Source: Serinus canaria (lineage: Eukaryota > Chordata > Aves > Passeriformes > Fringillidae). From it: DNA of 64,000 nt. This document shows positions 35,901 through 44,400 of this stretch, one piece after another; the stretch's first letter is position 1; each line of letters opens with the position of its first letter. The notes below the pieces were generated by a model that was not told the origin of the DNA, ran no database searches, and worked only from the letters and a program-made list of their open reading frames with translations. Both the position numbers and the translations under genes were made by a program. The stretch is from positions 28,929,059 through 28,993,058 of the forward strand of contig NC_066313.1 in assembly GCF_022539315.1 (NCBI RefSeq), in the 5' to 3' direction.

Positions 35901-38333
35901 GGAGCTGTTCTGACAAGAGAGGCAGTGACTCTGACGGAGGCACACATCAAGGAGGAATAGAACACCCCAGAGGTGGTGGCTGAGGCAAAAAATGGTGAGT
36001 TTGTCTCTACAGAGAAGGTAATACTGTAGCTTAAGTTGGAATAATGCCTGTCTGTGTATTGGCTCTCAGATACTTGCTAGAAGAAGCACCCAGCCAAAGA
36101 AGGCAGTGAACTTCATCAGCCCAAATCCATACTTGCCCATTCAAGTGTCATTATGGCCTCACTCTTATGACCAAATGCAGAGTACTCCCAAGCATGTCCA
36201 CTGCACTGTAAAACAGCCTACAGTCACAACCAGAGTAAGAGAAAAATACCTTTGGCTGCATCCTTCCAAAATCATAGAAGTTTTGGTTACAAAGGACCTC
36301 TGGCTATCTCAAGCCCACCTTCCCTCCTGGAACAGGACTTTTGCAAAGGACACCACAGATGGAGTTTCCACCATCTAGCTGGGTCACCTGTTGTGGTGCT
36401 GCACTAACTTGATGAATATGTTTTTTTGTAAAATGCAATCTGAGCCTTAATTGTGTCTCCTGTCCAGCTGGTCACCTCTGAAACAGAAATAGCAGCAGCT
36501 ATTTCTGCCCAAATAAGTGATACTCCTACTTGCACAGGGCACAGTAAGCAAGTCTTGGTTGGAAGTTTAATTTTTGCCTTCAGTTCAAGGGCTGCTTCCT
36601 TTCTGTGTTGTATACAGCATCTCATCTATCCTGCACTCACAGCAAAACCACTAGCCTTATGCTACCTAGCAGTTTACTGCTCAGAACTGCCTCCCTGCTG
36701 GGCTCCTGTCTTCCTTCTGGGGACCCCAACAGCACCCCTCTCTCTCCCACCTCTCAGCCTTTCTTTGTTCTTCCCTCCCAGAACAGGGCTCAGTTAAGGG
36801 ACAAAAAGCAGCCTAGAAGAAAGATGGAGAGAGACTGTTGCCAAGGGACAGGACAAGGGAAAATGGATTCAAACTGAAAGAGAGTGGGTTTAGATTAGAT
36901 ATTGGGCAGAACATTTCTTCACTGTGAGGCTGGTGAAGCACTGGCACAGACTGCCCAGCCAAGCTGTGGGTACCCCATCTTGAGATGCTTAAAGTCAGGT
37001 TGAATGGAGCTCTGAGCAACCTGTCTAGAGAAAGGTGTCCCTGTCCATGGCAGGGGGTTTGGAACTGAGTGATCCTTAAGGTCCCTTCCAGCCCAGGCCA
37101 TTCAATGGTTCTATGTTCCCCACAGGTCTGAGCAGTATGGTTTCATTCCCTTTCCCCCGATGTTGGGTAAGAATGAATGAAGATTACTTCATTACTTAGT
37201 CACATCAGATTACTGTAGGGGGACCAGCGAGCTCTGCCTGACCCCAAAGCAGACTTGCTTGGCTGATCCACCCAGAAGCACCCAAACAGGGCAGGCAAAT
37301 GGGGGATTGATGGTACAGCACGAGTCAAAGTCCTCCAGGCTGACGCAGTTACGGCTTTACCTCTGACCACGCAGCAAATGGCAGCAGTAGTGCTGCACCT
37401 TCTGCCAGCGCTGTGGCAGTGCTCGTGGGCATGAAATCTCTGCAGCAAGCACTGCCCGACCCGTGCTGGTGAGAGAGAGCCGTGCTGGTGAGAGCCGTGC
37501 CTCTGTCAGCACTGCAAGAGGAGCGCCAGCCAAGGTATGAAGGGAGGGGCTGCTCCCACCCAGACCAGAGGCTTACAGCAACACTGTCTGGTGGGCAAGG
37601 CTGGGGTGGGCATGCCGGACTCCAGCCTGGCCGTGCCATGCCGGGCTGCCCCTCTCCCGGCAGAGCCCAAGCTGCCGCCGCGCTCCTGGGCTGCGCAGCC
37701 CGGGCGCGGGTGTGCAGGGAGGGCGCTGGCAGCAGCCCCCGTGCCGGAGGAAGGGAATCTAGGTCACAGATCCTCTCCGAGAACAAGTACATCGGAGGCT
37801 GCCAAGGGAAACAAACTGGCAGGAGAAAGGGGAACAAACTGGCTTGCAAAGCAACAGGAGAATGGAGAGAAGTAACTCAGTAATTGAAAGCAGGACACTC
37901 CGGGAAAGGTAAGCACCTGGATCCCGGAATCGTGCACGCAACATCCCAGGCCCTGAGAGCTTCCTAGGCAGAAACATACTTGGGCAAAGATGTAGTGAGG
38001 ATCCAGGTTTGGACTATCAGGGCAGGACCGTGGGCAGAGATTGGGGGGAGGGTGGAAGGAAGCCACTGGCAGAGATAGTGGTGAGGAGAGGTCCCAGAGG
38101 TGGACAGCAGGGGATTACAGGATGGGAGCGGGGAGACCTGTCAGAGCTGCGCAAGAAACTCAGGGCTTGGTTATTAGTGGGAAGAAAACTGCAGGAAAAA
38201 GGGAGCACTGAGACCTCCCTCCCCCCTCCGCACGTGTAGCTTACGGTTCGGTGCTGAGAGGAGTATTTCCAGGAAGGAAGAAGAGAAGGAGGAGGAAGAT
38301 ATTTGGTTTGCTGGGCAGTTTGTCCTTCCCCAT
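5642..38333 (-). CDS. Gene B: alpha-2-macroglobulin-like protease inhibitor, essentially complete
   Basis: A secreted thioester protease inhibitor of the A2M / A2M-like / ovostatin family. Thirty-five coding exons (listed separately) join in frame without a stop, giving about 1,468 residues before an unresolved tail; the family usually has 1,430-1,500. The order is: signal peptide (about residues 8-25), macroglobulin domains (to about 675), bait region (about 690-735), [11 protein letters not shown] and the MG7 block (749-868), CUB, thioester domain with GCGEQ (Cys about 974, against Cys972 in the human A2M precursor), then CUB and receptor-binding domain ending [18 protein letters not shown]. 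Several N-glycosylation sequons are visible (NES, NSS, NST, NET, NYT, NVS). Exon count and phases match A2M. I did not assign ovostatin or A2ML1, because orthology needs a tree. The introns contain CR1 pieces and simple repeats but no other gene I can recognise. Confidence 0.93.
6252..6354 (-). CDS. Gene B exon 34 (receptor-binding domain)
   Basis: 103 nt: [20 protein letters not shown], then [14 protein letters not shown], with the split Asp codon completed by exon 35. Acceptor cttccccag, donor GACAG|gtgagt. Confidence 0.95.
6558..6632 (-). CDS. Gene B exon 33 (receptor-binding domain)
   Basis: 75 nt, phase 0: [20 protein letters not shown] and LYIEE. It is two codons longer than the gene C exon (69 nt). 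Flanks cttttcccag| and |gtgagg. Confidence 0.92.
7206..7296 (-). CDS. Gene B exon 32 (receptor-binding domain)
   Basis: 91 nt: [20 protein letters not shown] then [11 protein letters not shown]. The surface helix with lysines that in human A2M bind LRP1 falls here; the second lysine is shifted by one position relative to LKPTVK of A2M. Confidence 0.93.
7646..7773 (-). CDS. Gene B exon 31 (start of receptor-binding domain)
   Basis: 128 nt, [20 protein letters not shown] to FDIAINV. Acceptor ctgtcccctag, donor GTCAG|gtgagt. Confidence 0.93.
8127..8345 (-). CDS. Gene B exon 30 (CUB)
   Basis: 219 nt, phase 0: [20 protein letters not shown], later [20 protein letters not shown] and GEGCVYLQ. Acceptor ctcgtctctttcag, donor CTGCAG|gtgagg. 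Confidence 0.94.
8704..8927 (-). CDS. Gene B exon 29 (thioester domain)
   Basis: 224 nt. It begins [20 protein letters not shown] and includes [20 protein letters not shown] and [12 protein letters not shown], a strongly conserved end. Donor CCCAG|gtgagc. Confidence 0.94.
9556..9590. repeat. (AGGAAGGC)n simple repeat
   Basis: A short aaggcaggaaggcaggaaggcaggaa run in the gene B intron between exons 28 and 29. Confidence 0.8.
9921..10086 (-). CDS. Gene B exon 28 (thioester domain)
   Basis: 166 nt from [20 protein letters not shown] through [20 protein letters not shown] to KEAVRK. Acceptor ctttccttccag, donor AAAGG|gtgagt. Confidence 0.94.
12215..12289 (-). CDS. Gene B exon 27 (thioester domain)
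   Basis: 75 nt, phase 0: [20 protein letters not shown] and PLPVT. Acceptor tttccctgcag, donor ACC|gtacgt. A 2.1-kb intron follows it. Confidence 0.93.
12556..12712 (-). CDS. Gene B exon 26 (thioester domain)
   Basis: 157 nt. [20 protein letters not shown] is followed by [20 protein letters not shown]. Compared with gene C it is only about 60% identical at protein level, in contrast with exon 24. Confidence 0.94.
12891..12975 (-). CDS. Gene B exon 25 (thioester domain)
   Basis: 85 nt reading [20 protein letters not shown] and ending YGQAGNTW. Acceptor cttcatttcag, donor CCTG|gtaaga. Confidence 0.93.
13847..14023 (-). CDS. Gene B exon 24: thioester site
   Basis: 177 nt. It contains [19 protein letters not shown]; the GCGEQ codons are at 13953-13967. 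The Cys and the second Glx form the internal thioester that reacts with trapped protease. It ends KATGYLVSG. This exon is about 96% identical to the gene C exon at 53898-54074. Confidence 0.97.
14131..14214 (-). CDS. Gene B exon 23 (CUB)
   Basis: 84 nt. [20 protein letters not shown] is followed by ARAYFSVLG. Acceptor tttatcccag, donor GCTAG|gtaagt. Confidence 0.92.
   Translation of the reverse strand, partial: RSQCRRQSPWLSQRLWWMAQPEHISQC
14853..14904 (-). CDS. Gene B exon 22 (CUB)
   Basis: 52 nt encoding [17 protein letters not shown], equivalent to PEGLEKETTFNSLLCPS of A2M. Flanks cttttccccaag| and |gtaaga. Confidence 0.92.
16482..16525. repeat. Two-copy 22-bp tandem repeat in a gene B intron
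   Basis: Exact duplication of ccatgcagataggactgttgtt directly after a run of A. It looks like replication slippage beside a poly(A) tract. Confidence 0.85.
17319..17440 (-). CDS. Gene B exon 21 (MG7/CUB)
   Basis: 122 nt reading [20 protein letters not shown] and ending [10 protein letters not shown]. Donor GTGGAG|gtacgt. A 2.4-kb intron without recognisable content follows it. Confidence 0.93.
18038..18164 (-). CDS. Gene B exon 20 (MG7)
   Basis: 127 nt from [20 protein letters not shown] to [11 protein letters not shown]. Acceptor acaactggcag, donor CTAG|gtaaga. Confidence 0.93.
19228..19456 (-). CDS. Gene B exon 19 (MG6'/MG7)
   Basis: 229 nt. [20 protein letters not shown], then [20 protein letters not shown], ending [19 protein letters not shown] and [12 protein letters not shown] are hallmark family blocks. 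Confidence 0.95.
19734..19860 (-). CDS. Gene B exon 18 (bait region and MG6')
   Basis: 127 nt. Its first part, [20 protein letters not shown], is Met- and acid-rich and has no counterpart in gene C: this is the bait. It then returns to conserved [18 protein letters not shown]. Acceptor attttctag, donor GTGAA|gtaagt. Confidence 0.9.
21246..21339 (-). CDS. Gene B exon 17 (start of bait region)
   Basis: It starts [20 protein letters not shown] after acceptor tgtttactag and ends [11 protein letters not shown]. The next exon needs a phase-1 end, which fits AGTG|gttcta at 21246. That donor is weak, and two other phase-1 sites (GGA|gttaca, CTA|gtacct) are equally possible. The bait region begins after the Cys, so the exact end matters for protease specificity. 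Confidence 0.7.
22066..22236 (-). CDS. Gene B exon 16 (MG6)
   Basis: 171 nt, phase 0, from [20 protein letters not shown] to DAYEILK. Acceptor cgcatttccccag, donor AAA|gtaagc. The length is identical to the gene C exon. Confidence 0.93.
22448..22597 (-). CDS. Gene B exon 15 (MG6)
   Basis: 150 nt, phase 0. [20 protein letters not shown] leads into [20 protein letters not shown]; the CALRAVDxSVLLxKPxxEL motif is strongly conserved in the family. Donor TCT|gtgagt. Confidence 0.94.
22931..23073 (-). CDS. Gene B exon 14 (MG5/MG6)
   Basis: 143 nt. [20 protein letters not shown] is followed by [20 protein letters not shown]. Acceptor ctctctctgttag, donor AATAAA|gtgagt. The AATAAA here is coding, not a poly(A) signal. 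Confidence 0.93.
24314..24377 (-). CDS. Gene B exon 13 (MG5)
   Basis: 64 nt reading [20 protein letters not shown] and D. It matches the IMAKGGIV block of A2M. Flanks gttacacag| and |gtgagc. Confidence 0.92.
25710..25937 (-). CDS. Gene B exon 12 (MG5)
   Basis: 228 nt, phase 0. It includes an unusually basic segment ([17 protein letters not shown]) and then [17 protein letters not shown], and ends KKIVIYYL. The basic run is not part of the bait region. Confidence 0.92.
26204..26365 (-). CDS. Gene B exon 11 (MG4)
   Basis: 162 nt, phase 0 at both ends. [18 protein letters not shown] begins it and [11 protein letters not shown] ends it, with sequons NET and NYT. The flanks are tttgttag| and |gtgagtgg. 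Confidence 0.92.
26772..26881 (-). CDS. Gene B exon 10 (MG4)
   Basis: 110 nt. It starts [20 protein letters not shown] and ends [10 protein letters not shown]; the RPGIPLFG block aligns with RQGIPFFGQ of human A2M. Donor ACG|gtaggg. Confidence 0.92.
27007..27121 (-). CDS. Gene B exon 9 (MG3/MG4)
   Basis: 115 nt from [18 protein letters not shown] to QGKITEDGT. Acceptor ccttgcttag, donor CACAG|gtacgt. Confidence 0.92.
27842..27965 (-). CDS. Gene B exon 8 (MG3)
   Basis: 124 nt. It continues [20 protein letters not shown] and ends [16 protein letters not shown] is a family signature. The donor is CGG|gtgagt. Confidence 0.93.
28678..28762 (-). CDS. Gene B exon 7 (MG3)
   Basis: 85 nt reading [20 protein letters not shown] and on to LPVSVCGL, with a split codon at each end. 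Acceptor catctag, donor GGTCT|gtgagt. Confidence 0.93.
30637..30805 (-). CDS. Gene B exon 6 (MG2/MG3)
   Basis: 169 nt, from [18 protein letters not shown] to HSFSVEEF. Acceptor cctcacctgcag, donor ATTTG|gtaagg. Confidence 0.93.
31893..31913 (-). CDS. Gene B exon 5, 21-nt micro-exon (MG2)
   Basis: Only seven codons, FPFVYVQ, between ttccccacag| and |gtgagtgg. The equivalent 21-nt exon exists in A2M genes, so this is a conserved micro-exon rather than a misreading. Confidence 0.9.
32607..32659 (-). CDS. Gene B exon 4 (MG2)
   Basis: 53 nt encoding [18 protein letters not shown]. Acceptor cacactcttcag, donor GAGAAG|gtagag. Length and phase match A2M exon 4. Confidence 0.93.
33208..33364 (-). 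CDS. Gene B exon 3 (MG1/MG2)
   Basis: 157 nt. It starts [16 protein letters not shown] and ends in the diagnostic [18 protein letters not shown], shared by A2M and complement C3-type proteins. Acceptor ctccttag, donor ACAG|gtagca. Confidence 0.94.
34037..34220 (-). CDS. Gene B exon 2 (MG1)
   Basis: 184 nt between ccttcacag| and |gtgagt. It begins [13 protein letters not shown], the classic N-terminus of mature A2M-family chains, and ends DVFTCIPFS. It carries sequons NES and NSS and two Cys residues in MG1. Confidence 0.93.
36268..36400 (-). mobile_element. Possible CR1 3' tail fragment
   Basis: Contains aatcatagaagttttggttacaaaggacctctgg, resembling the reverse complement of a CR1 3' tail. 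It is too diverged for certainty. Confidence 0.4.
36812..37115 (+). mobile_element. CR1 LINE 3' end in intron 1 of gene B
   Basis: Typical CR1 3' terminal sequence on the + strand: gatggagagagactgttgcc, then tagattagatattgggcaga, then ggtgtccctgtccatggcag, ending in a degenerate ttcaatggttctatg. It is heavily 5' truncated and inserted antisense to gene B. Confidence 0.85.
37590..37780. other. CpG-rich segment in intron 1 of gene B
   Basis: A GC- and CpG-dense stretch (ccgccgcgctcctgggctgcgcagcccgggcgcgggtg) lies about 0.6 kb downstream of the gene B start. It may be part of the promoter-proximal regulatory region. No second first exon is evident. Confidence 0.5.
38245..38333 (-). CDS. Gene B exon 1: start and signal peptide
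   Basis: The ATG at 38331-38333 sits in a good Kozak context (gcaccATGG). [10 protein letters not shown] is followed by the hydrophobic core [11 protein letters not shown], a typical secretory signal. Donor GAACC|gtaagc leaves a two-base partial codon that pairs with exon 2 to give Pro. In-frame ATGs further upstream belong to sequence that includes the TATA box, so they are unlikely starts. Confidence 0.9.
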
Positions 38334-38420
38334 GGTGCAGAGCAGGTCGTGCTGAGCCAAGCAGCGCTGCTGTTTGCCTGCACCTTGTAATTCCCCTCCA
38401 CTCCGTGCTCCGTCAGCCTC

Positions 38421-38426
38421 TTTATA
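38421..38426 (-). promoter_or_regulatory. TATA box of gene B
   Basis: TATAAA on the minus strand (tttata on +), 88-93 bases upstream of the ATG. A start site 25-30 bases downstream, near 38393, would give a 5' UTR of about 60 nt without an upstream intron. A TATA-driven promoter fits a tissue-specific secreted protein. Confidence 0.65.
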
Positions 38427-41400
38427 AGTGCTCTCTGCAAACAGCCCGGGGGCTGGAGGAGATAAGGGCTGGGGGCCAGGGCCCATCCGGAAACAGGGAG
38501 AGGCAGCGAGGAGGAGCTGGAACAGAGGGACAGTATTTGGCCAGAGGCTCTGCAAGTGGGGGAAGGGTATTTATTTGGGTAATGCTTATTTAAGAAATCT
38601 TTGAATGATTCATACCCTGTTTTCCTTAACCCATCAGAAATCGGCAGTGTTGGAGATGTGAACTGTGTTCAGCACACGGTAACATTGCCTGTGGGCAGCA
38701 TCCAGTCACAGCAATCTGATTTAAATTTCCACAGTATTTCCTTCAGAGTTCCTCTTCATCAGCACTTTAAAATACATTCTTTTGAGCTGGAATGACTGAC
38801 ATAGAAGATGAAATTAATAAGTTAAAACGGGCCATCATGAATATTGATAAATTCCAGTCACAGCATGCCTCATTCTGCAAAGTTTCTTCTGAGCCTTACA
38901 GCCCTCACTGCTTTGCCTGGCAAAGATGACACAAAAATTTGAAGCGTCCTACGCCTCCAAGTTTATGACCAGTATAAAAAACGCATTTTCCCTTGAAAAT
39001 AAAGTAAGATATTGAGCTGTGTAATTTTAATCACCTTAACCCAATTCTGGTATAGTTTCCTCTGATTTCTTTTCAGTTTCTATTTTTTTAGCTTTGGATG
39101 TGACTGCCAATTGTCCAAAAACAGAGTGGCTCCTTGCTGACTGCAATTGCAGGAAGAAAAGGTGTCTGTGGTTGGGTGCAAATACTCTCTGTACTTTCAC
39201 AACAGTAGTATATGTGGGAATCCTTGTCTGCTCCAGAAGTCTTAAAGAAGTTTTGGCACCTCTGGCACCAAAGGTAAACAATCCCAAGAAAAACACTTGT
39301 TTCTCTGATGTGATCCTGTTCAGTCTCCTCAAGGACTGTAGCACAATGCTTGACCCCCAAGGCCAAAGCCAAGCAATAAAGTGAACTTTAACCTCTGGCT
39401 TTGAGGAACAGGCATGTGTGAGAAGAAAAAGCTGTGGAAACATTTTTTGAAGACACTGGTATCATGCCTAAGGTGGTCCATGCACTTTCACCTAAGAACT
39501 CCTGTTGGAAACCAGCAGCTCTAACAAAGGAATGTCTCTCCTTAATGCCTACATCAGCTCTATGTGGTGACAGGGGAGAAAAAACCCAATGTAAAACCCC
39601 AAGACTTATATGAACAGCTCAAGTTAACAAATTGTATTAGCTGTTCAGCTAAAGGCAGAAAAAACACTACAGGGGAGAAAAAACTCCACAAACATCGGTA
39701 TTGTTATTTTAAAGGAAATCCAAATTATGATATTAGTTTTCCCAGCCTGAGAAAAAGCAAAAGCAAACAAACCCAAAGCAATTTATTTCATATGACAAAA
39801 AAGTATGACAGGAAAAAGTACTTAGATAAATCAATAGGAATAATAGCAACACCCAAAGACATAAAAAGGGGTTTCTCACTGTACAGGAGACAAAATGCTT
39901 CACAGACCACAGTGAAGGGAAGGTCATCTATTAAAAAACCTCACACAATATGAACATTTTACAAGTTGTACCAAGCAGGAACAGGAAGATACACAATGAA
40001 ATGAAATACCATAAAATGTCTTCATCAGCTAAACTTCCAATGAAACTGGAAATGTCAGAATGAATAAAGATTATCCACTTTAGTTGCTTGTTGAATAATT
40101 TAACCTGAGAGAAGAGCCTGACAGCAGATGAACTGCCTTTCCCAGACATGGACAGCTGGGCTGTCAAATATAACTCATATTTCTGAGGTGTCAGGTGAAC
40201 AAATGACTAAATTCAGGCATGGCAAAACCATCAATGAATTATTTTCATTTTAATGCACTTTGTAGATTAAATTGCAAACCAGATTGGTAGCTGAATTTTA
40301 TAAATGGTCCTGTGACCATGCTTTGCATGATGTGAGGTGGCCATCTGTAGGGGAAGCCATTTACAAGGTATTTAGAGGCTTTCTGTCTTTCTCAGCTATG
40401 TTAGAACAAACATCCACAGTATATATAAATTTGGTCTAGCCTTAGAAGAAATCTATATTGTATGCTGTGAAAAAGGCTATAAACAAGGTTGTTTACCCTC
40501 AGGCATGAGAAATCCACAGCGTGTCTGTTTGATACTTACAGTTCACAGCACGCACAGGGTAGGATAAATTGTTGCAATCCCCTTATAAAATCCATCTAAG
40601 GTAACTAGTGAATGATCTCTAATAATTTTAAAATGTGTAAACAGGAAACTGCTCGCATGTTAGCAGATATTTTTGAATATTATGGAGAATTGAAGATAAT
40701 CCCTGATGCAGTAACAAATGATAAGATGTTTTAATTTATGCTGTTTTACTACTAAGAATTTTGCCCAGGAGGGTGGTAGAACATGCCAAAACATTTACAA
40801 ATGTGTCTCTGACCAGCACTCAGGACAATCAACTATGCTTTTTTTGAGTCATATGACTGTTCAGACAAAAATTTGCCATATAAAAAGATGTATTAAATGC
40901 ATATAGACTTTCTGTTTAGCTTTGGCTGTTAAGTCAGTGTCTGGACTACCTCTCTCCTTAGGTACAGGCGTCTCATGAAGGTTCTCCTGCTGGCCCTGAG
41001 GTTATGTTGAAGTCAGGTTGAACACTGTTGGAGCCAGGCTTTCCTGGCAGGACCACAGGTAAATAGGCCAAGATTCATACAGAGAAACTGAGCACATGGA
41101 AGGAAAAAAAGTCTCCCCAAGGGCTGTGTAACAACAGAACAGGCACTCACAGGTGCCATGAGACACCCATCCCCAGAGCCCAGCCACATTTCATAGCACA
41201 AGGCCATGAGCAGAAGTGCCAGTGCAGAAAAAAACCCTGATTCTCATGGTGTGTAGGCATTTCAGAGATTTCTCCCTTTAGATTTAAAATTCACTTAGCT
41301 ATAAACCAGTAAAACTCCAAGTCACTGCCTCCCTCTGGCAGGCTGCTGGAAGAAGGTGGCACAAGGCTGTGCCAATGCCACCTCCCTGTGGCACAGCCCA

Positions 41401-44400
41401 CGCTGCACCCACCTGGTGTAGCCCCCACCTGCTGCAGAGGTGTGTAAGGACTCTCGCTCCTCTCCTGTCTCCCAGAGCCTTCTGTGTGAGCAGAGGTGGC
41501 CAGGGGGAAGGGCTTTGTGCTCAGCTCTGCTCCTGCCTGGCTGGGTGACATGATGCAAGGGCTCTCTCTGAGCTACAGCTGAGCCAGGTGTTTGATTCCC
41601 AAGGCATGAGTCTTTTCCCTATGCAGGCAGGAGCTGGGGTCAGCTGGTGTGTTTGTCCAGGATTTTGAGCTAGAGGATGCTATAGGAAAGCCAAACAAGG
41701 AAGTCCTAGTGGAGCAGGAGGCAAGGAAATCAGACATTGTCACATTTAATCCTTTCCCCTGCACCTTTGCTTTCTTCTGTTCCAACTTGTTAGGCAGGGC
41801 AGAGCTGGCATTTCAGTCAGGGGAAGGTGGCTGAGCCATGACAGTGTAACACAGCTGGAGAACACACCCTTTATCAGGAACCTTTTTAACACCGTGTCCT
41901 GCTGCAGAGCCTGCCCTGGGAACAGGACAAGACCTCTCCTAAGCAGCCATGGGCTCTGAAGAGAGAGCCAGCTGTGCATCCCACAGTCAATGCACAGGAC
42001 TTCCCAGATGTGCTTTACCTTGGCACACACCTTGGGGACACACCTTGCCTTGGCAGCAAGGACAGCAAGGAGAGCTGGTGGGACCTAGAGCTTCTCACTT
42101 CTAGAGAAGTGAAGTAGAAAACATCTGGCACAGTTATGCAATTGCTTCCAGTAATAACCCAGCCTTCACCTCCCTACAGGCAGTGAGTCAAAGGGTAGGA
42201 GGCTGAAAAAATGTGTGAGGTTTGCACTTTAGCAGCATGCACAGAGTCCTGTCATAGCCAGTGGTGATTTTTATTCCCTTCACCTCTGACTGCCTTGTTC
42301 ATATGTCTCTCTTCCCTCTCAAACAGGACTTTTTAAACCTCCCAGCTGACAGGTTATACACACACAGTGTGACAACATGGGGTCCAAAAGCCCTGCTGAA
42401 ATCGTGTTCTTAAGGGAGATCCTGGTTTGCCCAGCAGGAACAGTGGTGTGCCAGAAAGGAGATCAGGGTGCTGGGCTGCAGGACTATCAGAAAGGGGAAG
42501 AGTGAGACATTTCCTTGAAGGAGGCTATTAGGTCCTGTGTTCAATGTAATGCCTTGCTTTTAGGATTTTCTTGACCCTCAAAAGGTGACCCTCTACAAGG
42601 TCAGTCAGAAAGAAGCTTTCTCTTGCTGTGAGCTACAGGATTAGTTTACAATGTGTTGCTTTTCCACTTGAAAAATCCTTGAGGAAACTTTTCATTGTTG
42701 CTCTGAATAAAAACATTCAAATGCGTGAGCGATGTTCCTCAGGAAGCCCTTCTCTGACCCTTGGTGTTTCACAGCCAGTGGTGCCAGAGATGTGGCCACA
42801 CTTCTGTGTCACCTGGCTGATGAATCAGATGGTGGGGGTGCAGACACAGCCCTACCTCCCTAATTGCCCACCAGGTACAAAGGAATTCAACAAAGAAATA
42901 ATCAGAGAACAAGGCTGAGTTGTTCCTTCAGGGCAAGTTGACGTTTTCATTTGTTGGCTGAAGGGTCTTCTGACCATTTCTGGTCTTCTCTGATGATTGA
43001 ATTGGTCGGTCATTACTCACTCTATATTTGACACAGGTGCTGAGAAGAAGACCTGAGCAGCTAAATCACACAGGTGGGGTCATGCAGTGTCATTGTCTAA
43101 AAGCTTGGCACTGTTACCTGGGACACTGTGGAGATCACAGAGGATTTGAGTCAAAAGATGGAGCAACCAAACTCCCAGGACTGAGGATTCCTTTGTCTGA
43201 CCCTAGCTAAGCATTTGAGGGGCCTAGAACTTATTTTTCTGGAGAGACCCATTTTTTTCTCTAGATTTTGCATCCTGCTGCCTGCACTGTGGATGACACT
43301 CATCTTCTACTGTAAAATCATTTATGTTCACTTTTCAAAGCAGGTATGGTCATTTTAGGTCCTCTTATCTAGGCCATAACATCAACCTTTAGCAGATCCT
43401 TGAGTGTGGACTCCCCATGAGCAGCAAATCAATTCCCAGGGTACAAAGAAGCTCTACAAAGAATTACTAAACACAAAAGGGAAGTAAGCTTGACAGAGCA
43501 CTTCAGTCAAAGATACTATGGCATGATTATACTTCATTAACTCTTTTTTACCAATAAAAACTGCATTTCAGAACAGCTTTTAATGTACTTCTAGCAGAGC
43601 TATGCATGGACCCAGAGCACGTTCAGAAGCTTCAGAGCAGGCACAAGGACACTGGCAGACACCCACAGTGAGGCTGGGAGTTTCCCATTTATTGTAGTGT
43701 TGCTGACTCAGTCCAATATCCTGCAATATTTCAGCTTTTTAAAGCTTTTTTAATTTTTCAGCTGCCCAACAAGTGCAGCTTTTTTAAACTGAGATGTGCA
43801 ATGCCAAGCACAGAAAGGCAGTGCATGTGCCTTTGAGTTGGCAGCAGTATGGGACCTCGTAGCAGCTCTTGGGCCAGTGAGCCTGAGTTTATCAGATTTG
43901 GACAACACAGTTTGCTTAGTGTGTATGTCTAGAAAATTACAGTAATTCTGTCCTCTGAGGCCTGGGACACTCCCCTGCTCCATGGCTCCTCAGGATTATC
44001 AGATGACAGAGGAAGAAATGACATTCAGTCTGGTGGGTGTCCCTGGCTTGTTCAGCCCACAATTAATATACTTACTTCAGTTTCAGGTGTGTGGCACAAA
44101 ACCTAGAGCTGAAACATGACACCAAGATTCCAGACATCTTGGAGGTGTTGGAATGTGTTTTAAAACTATTGCTGTTCCCTGTGGGAGTGGAAGCTAGGGA
44201 GACATGATCTGGATGTAAAAATCTGGATGCAGAGTGTGAGCATGGAACATTTATTAGATCTGACTGCAACCAGCAATTGTCTGTTTGAGTTGAAGGATAA
44301 AATTGGGTAACAAACATTACATTTTCAGCATGCAGAGGAAGAGAGTGCAGTGGGAAATGAGCATTTCATGTTTTAATAGTCAGGTTTGACCTAGCAGGAA

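Noticed and set aside
39036..39953. Open frames of 129-135 codons in the intergenic interval
   Set aside because: They are Lys/Ser-rich or unpatterned, overlap on both strands, and lack recognisable motifs or gene signals.
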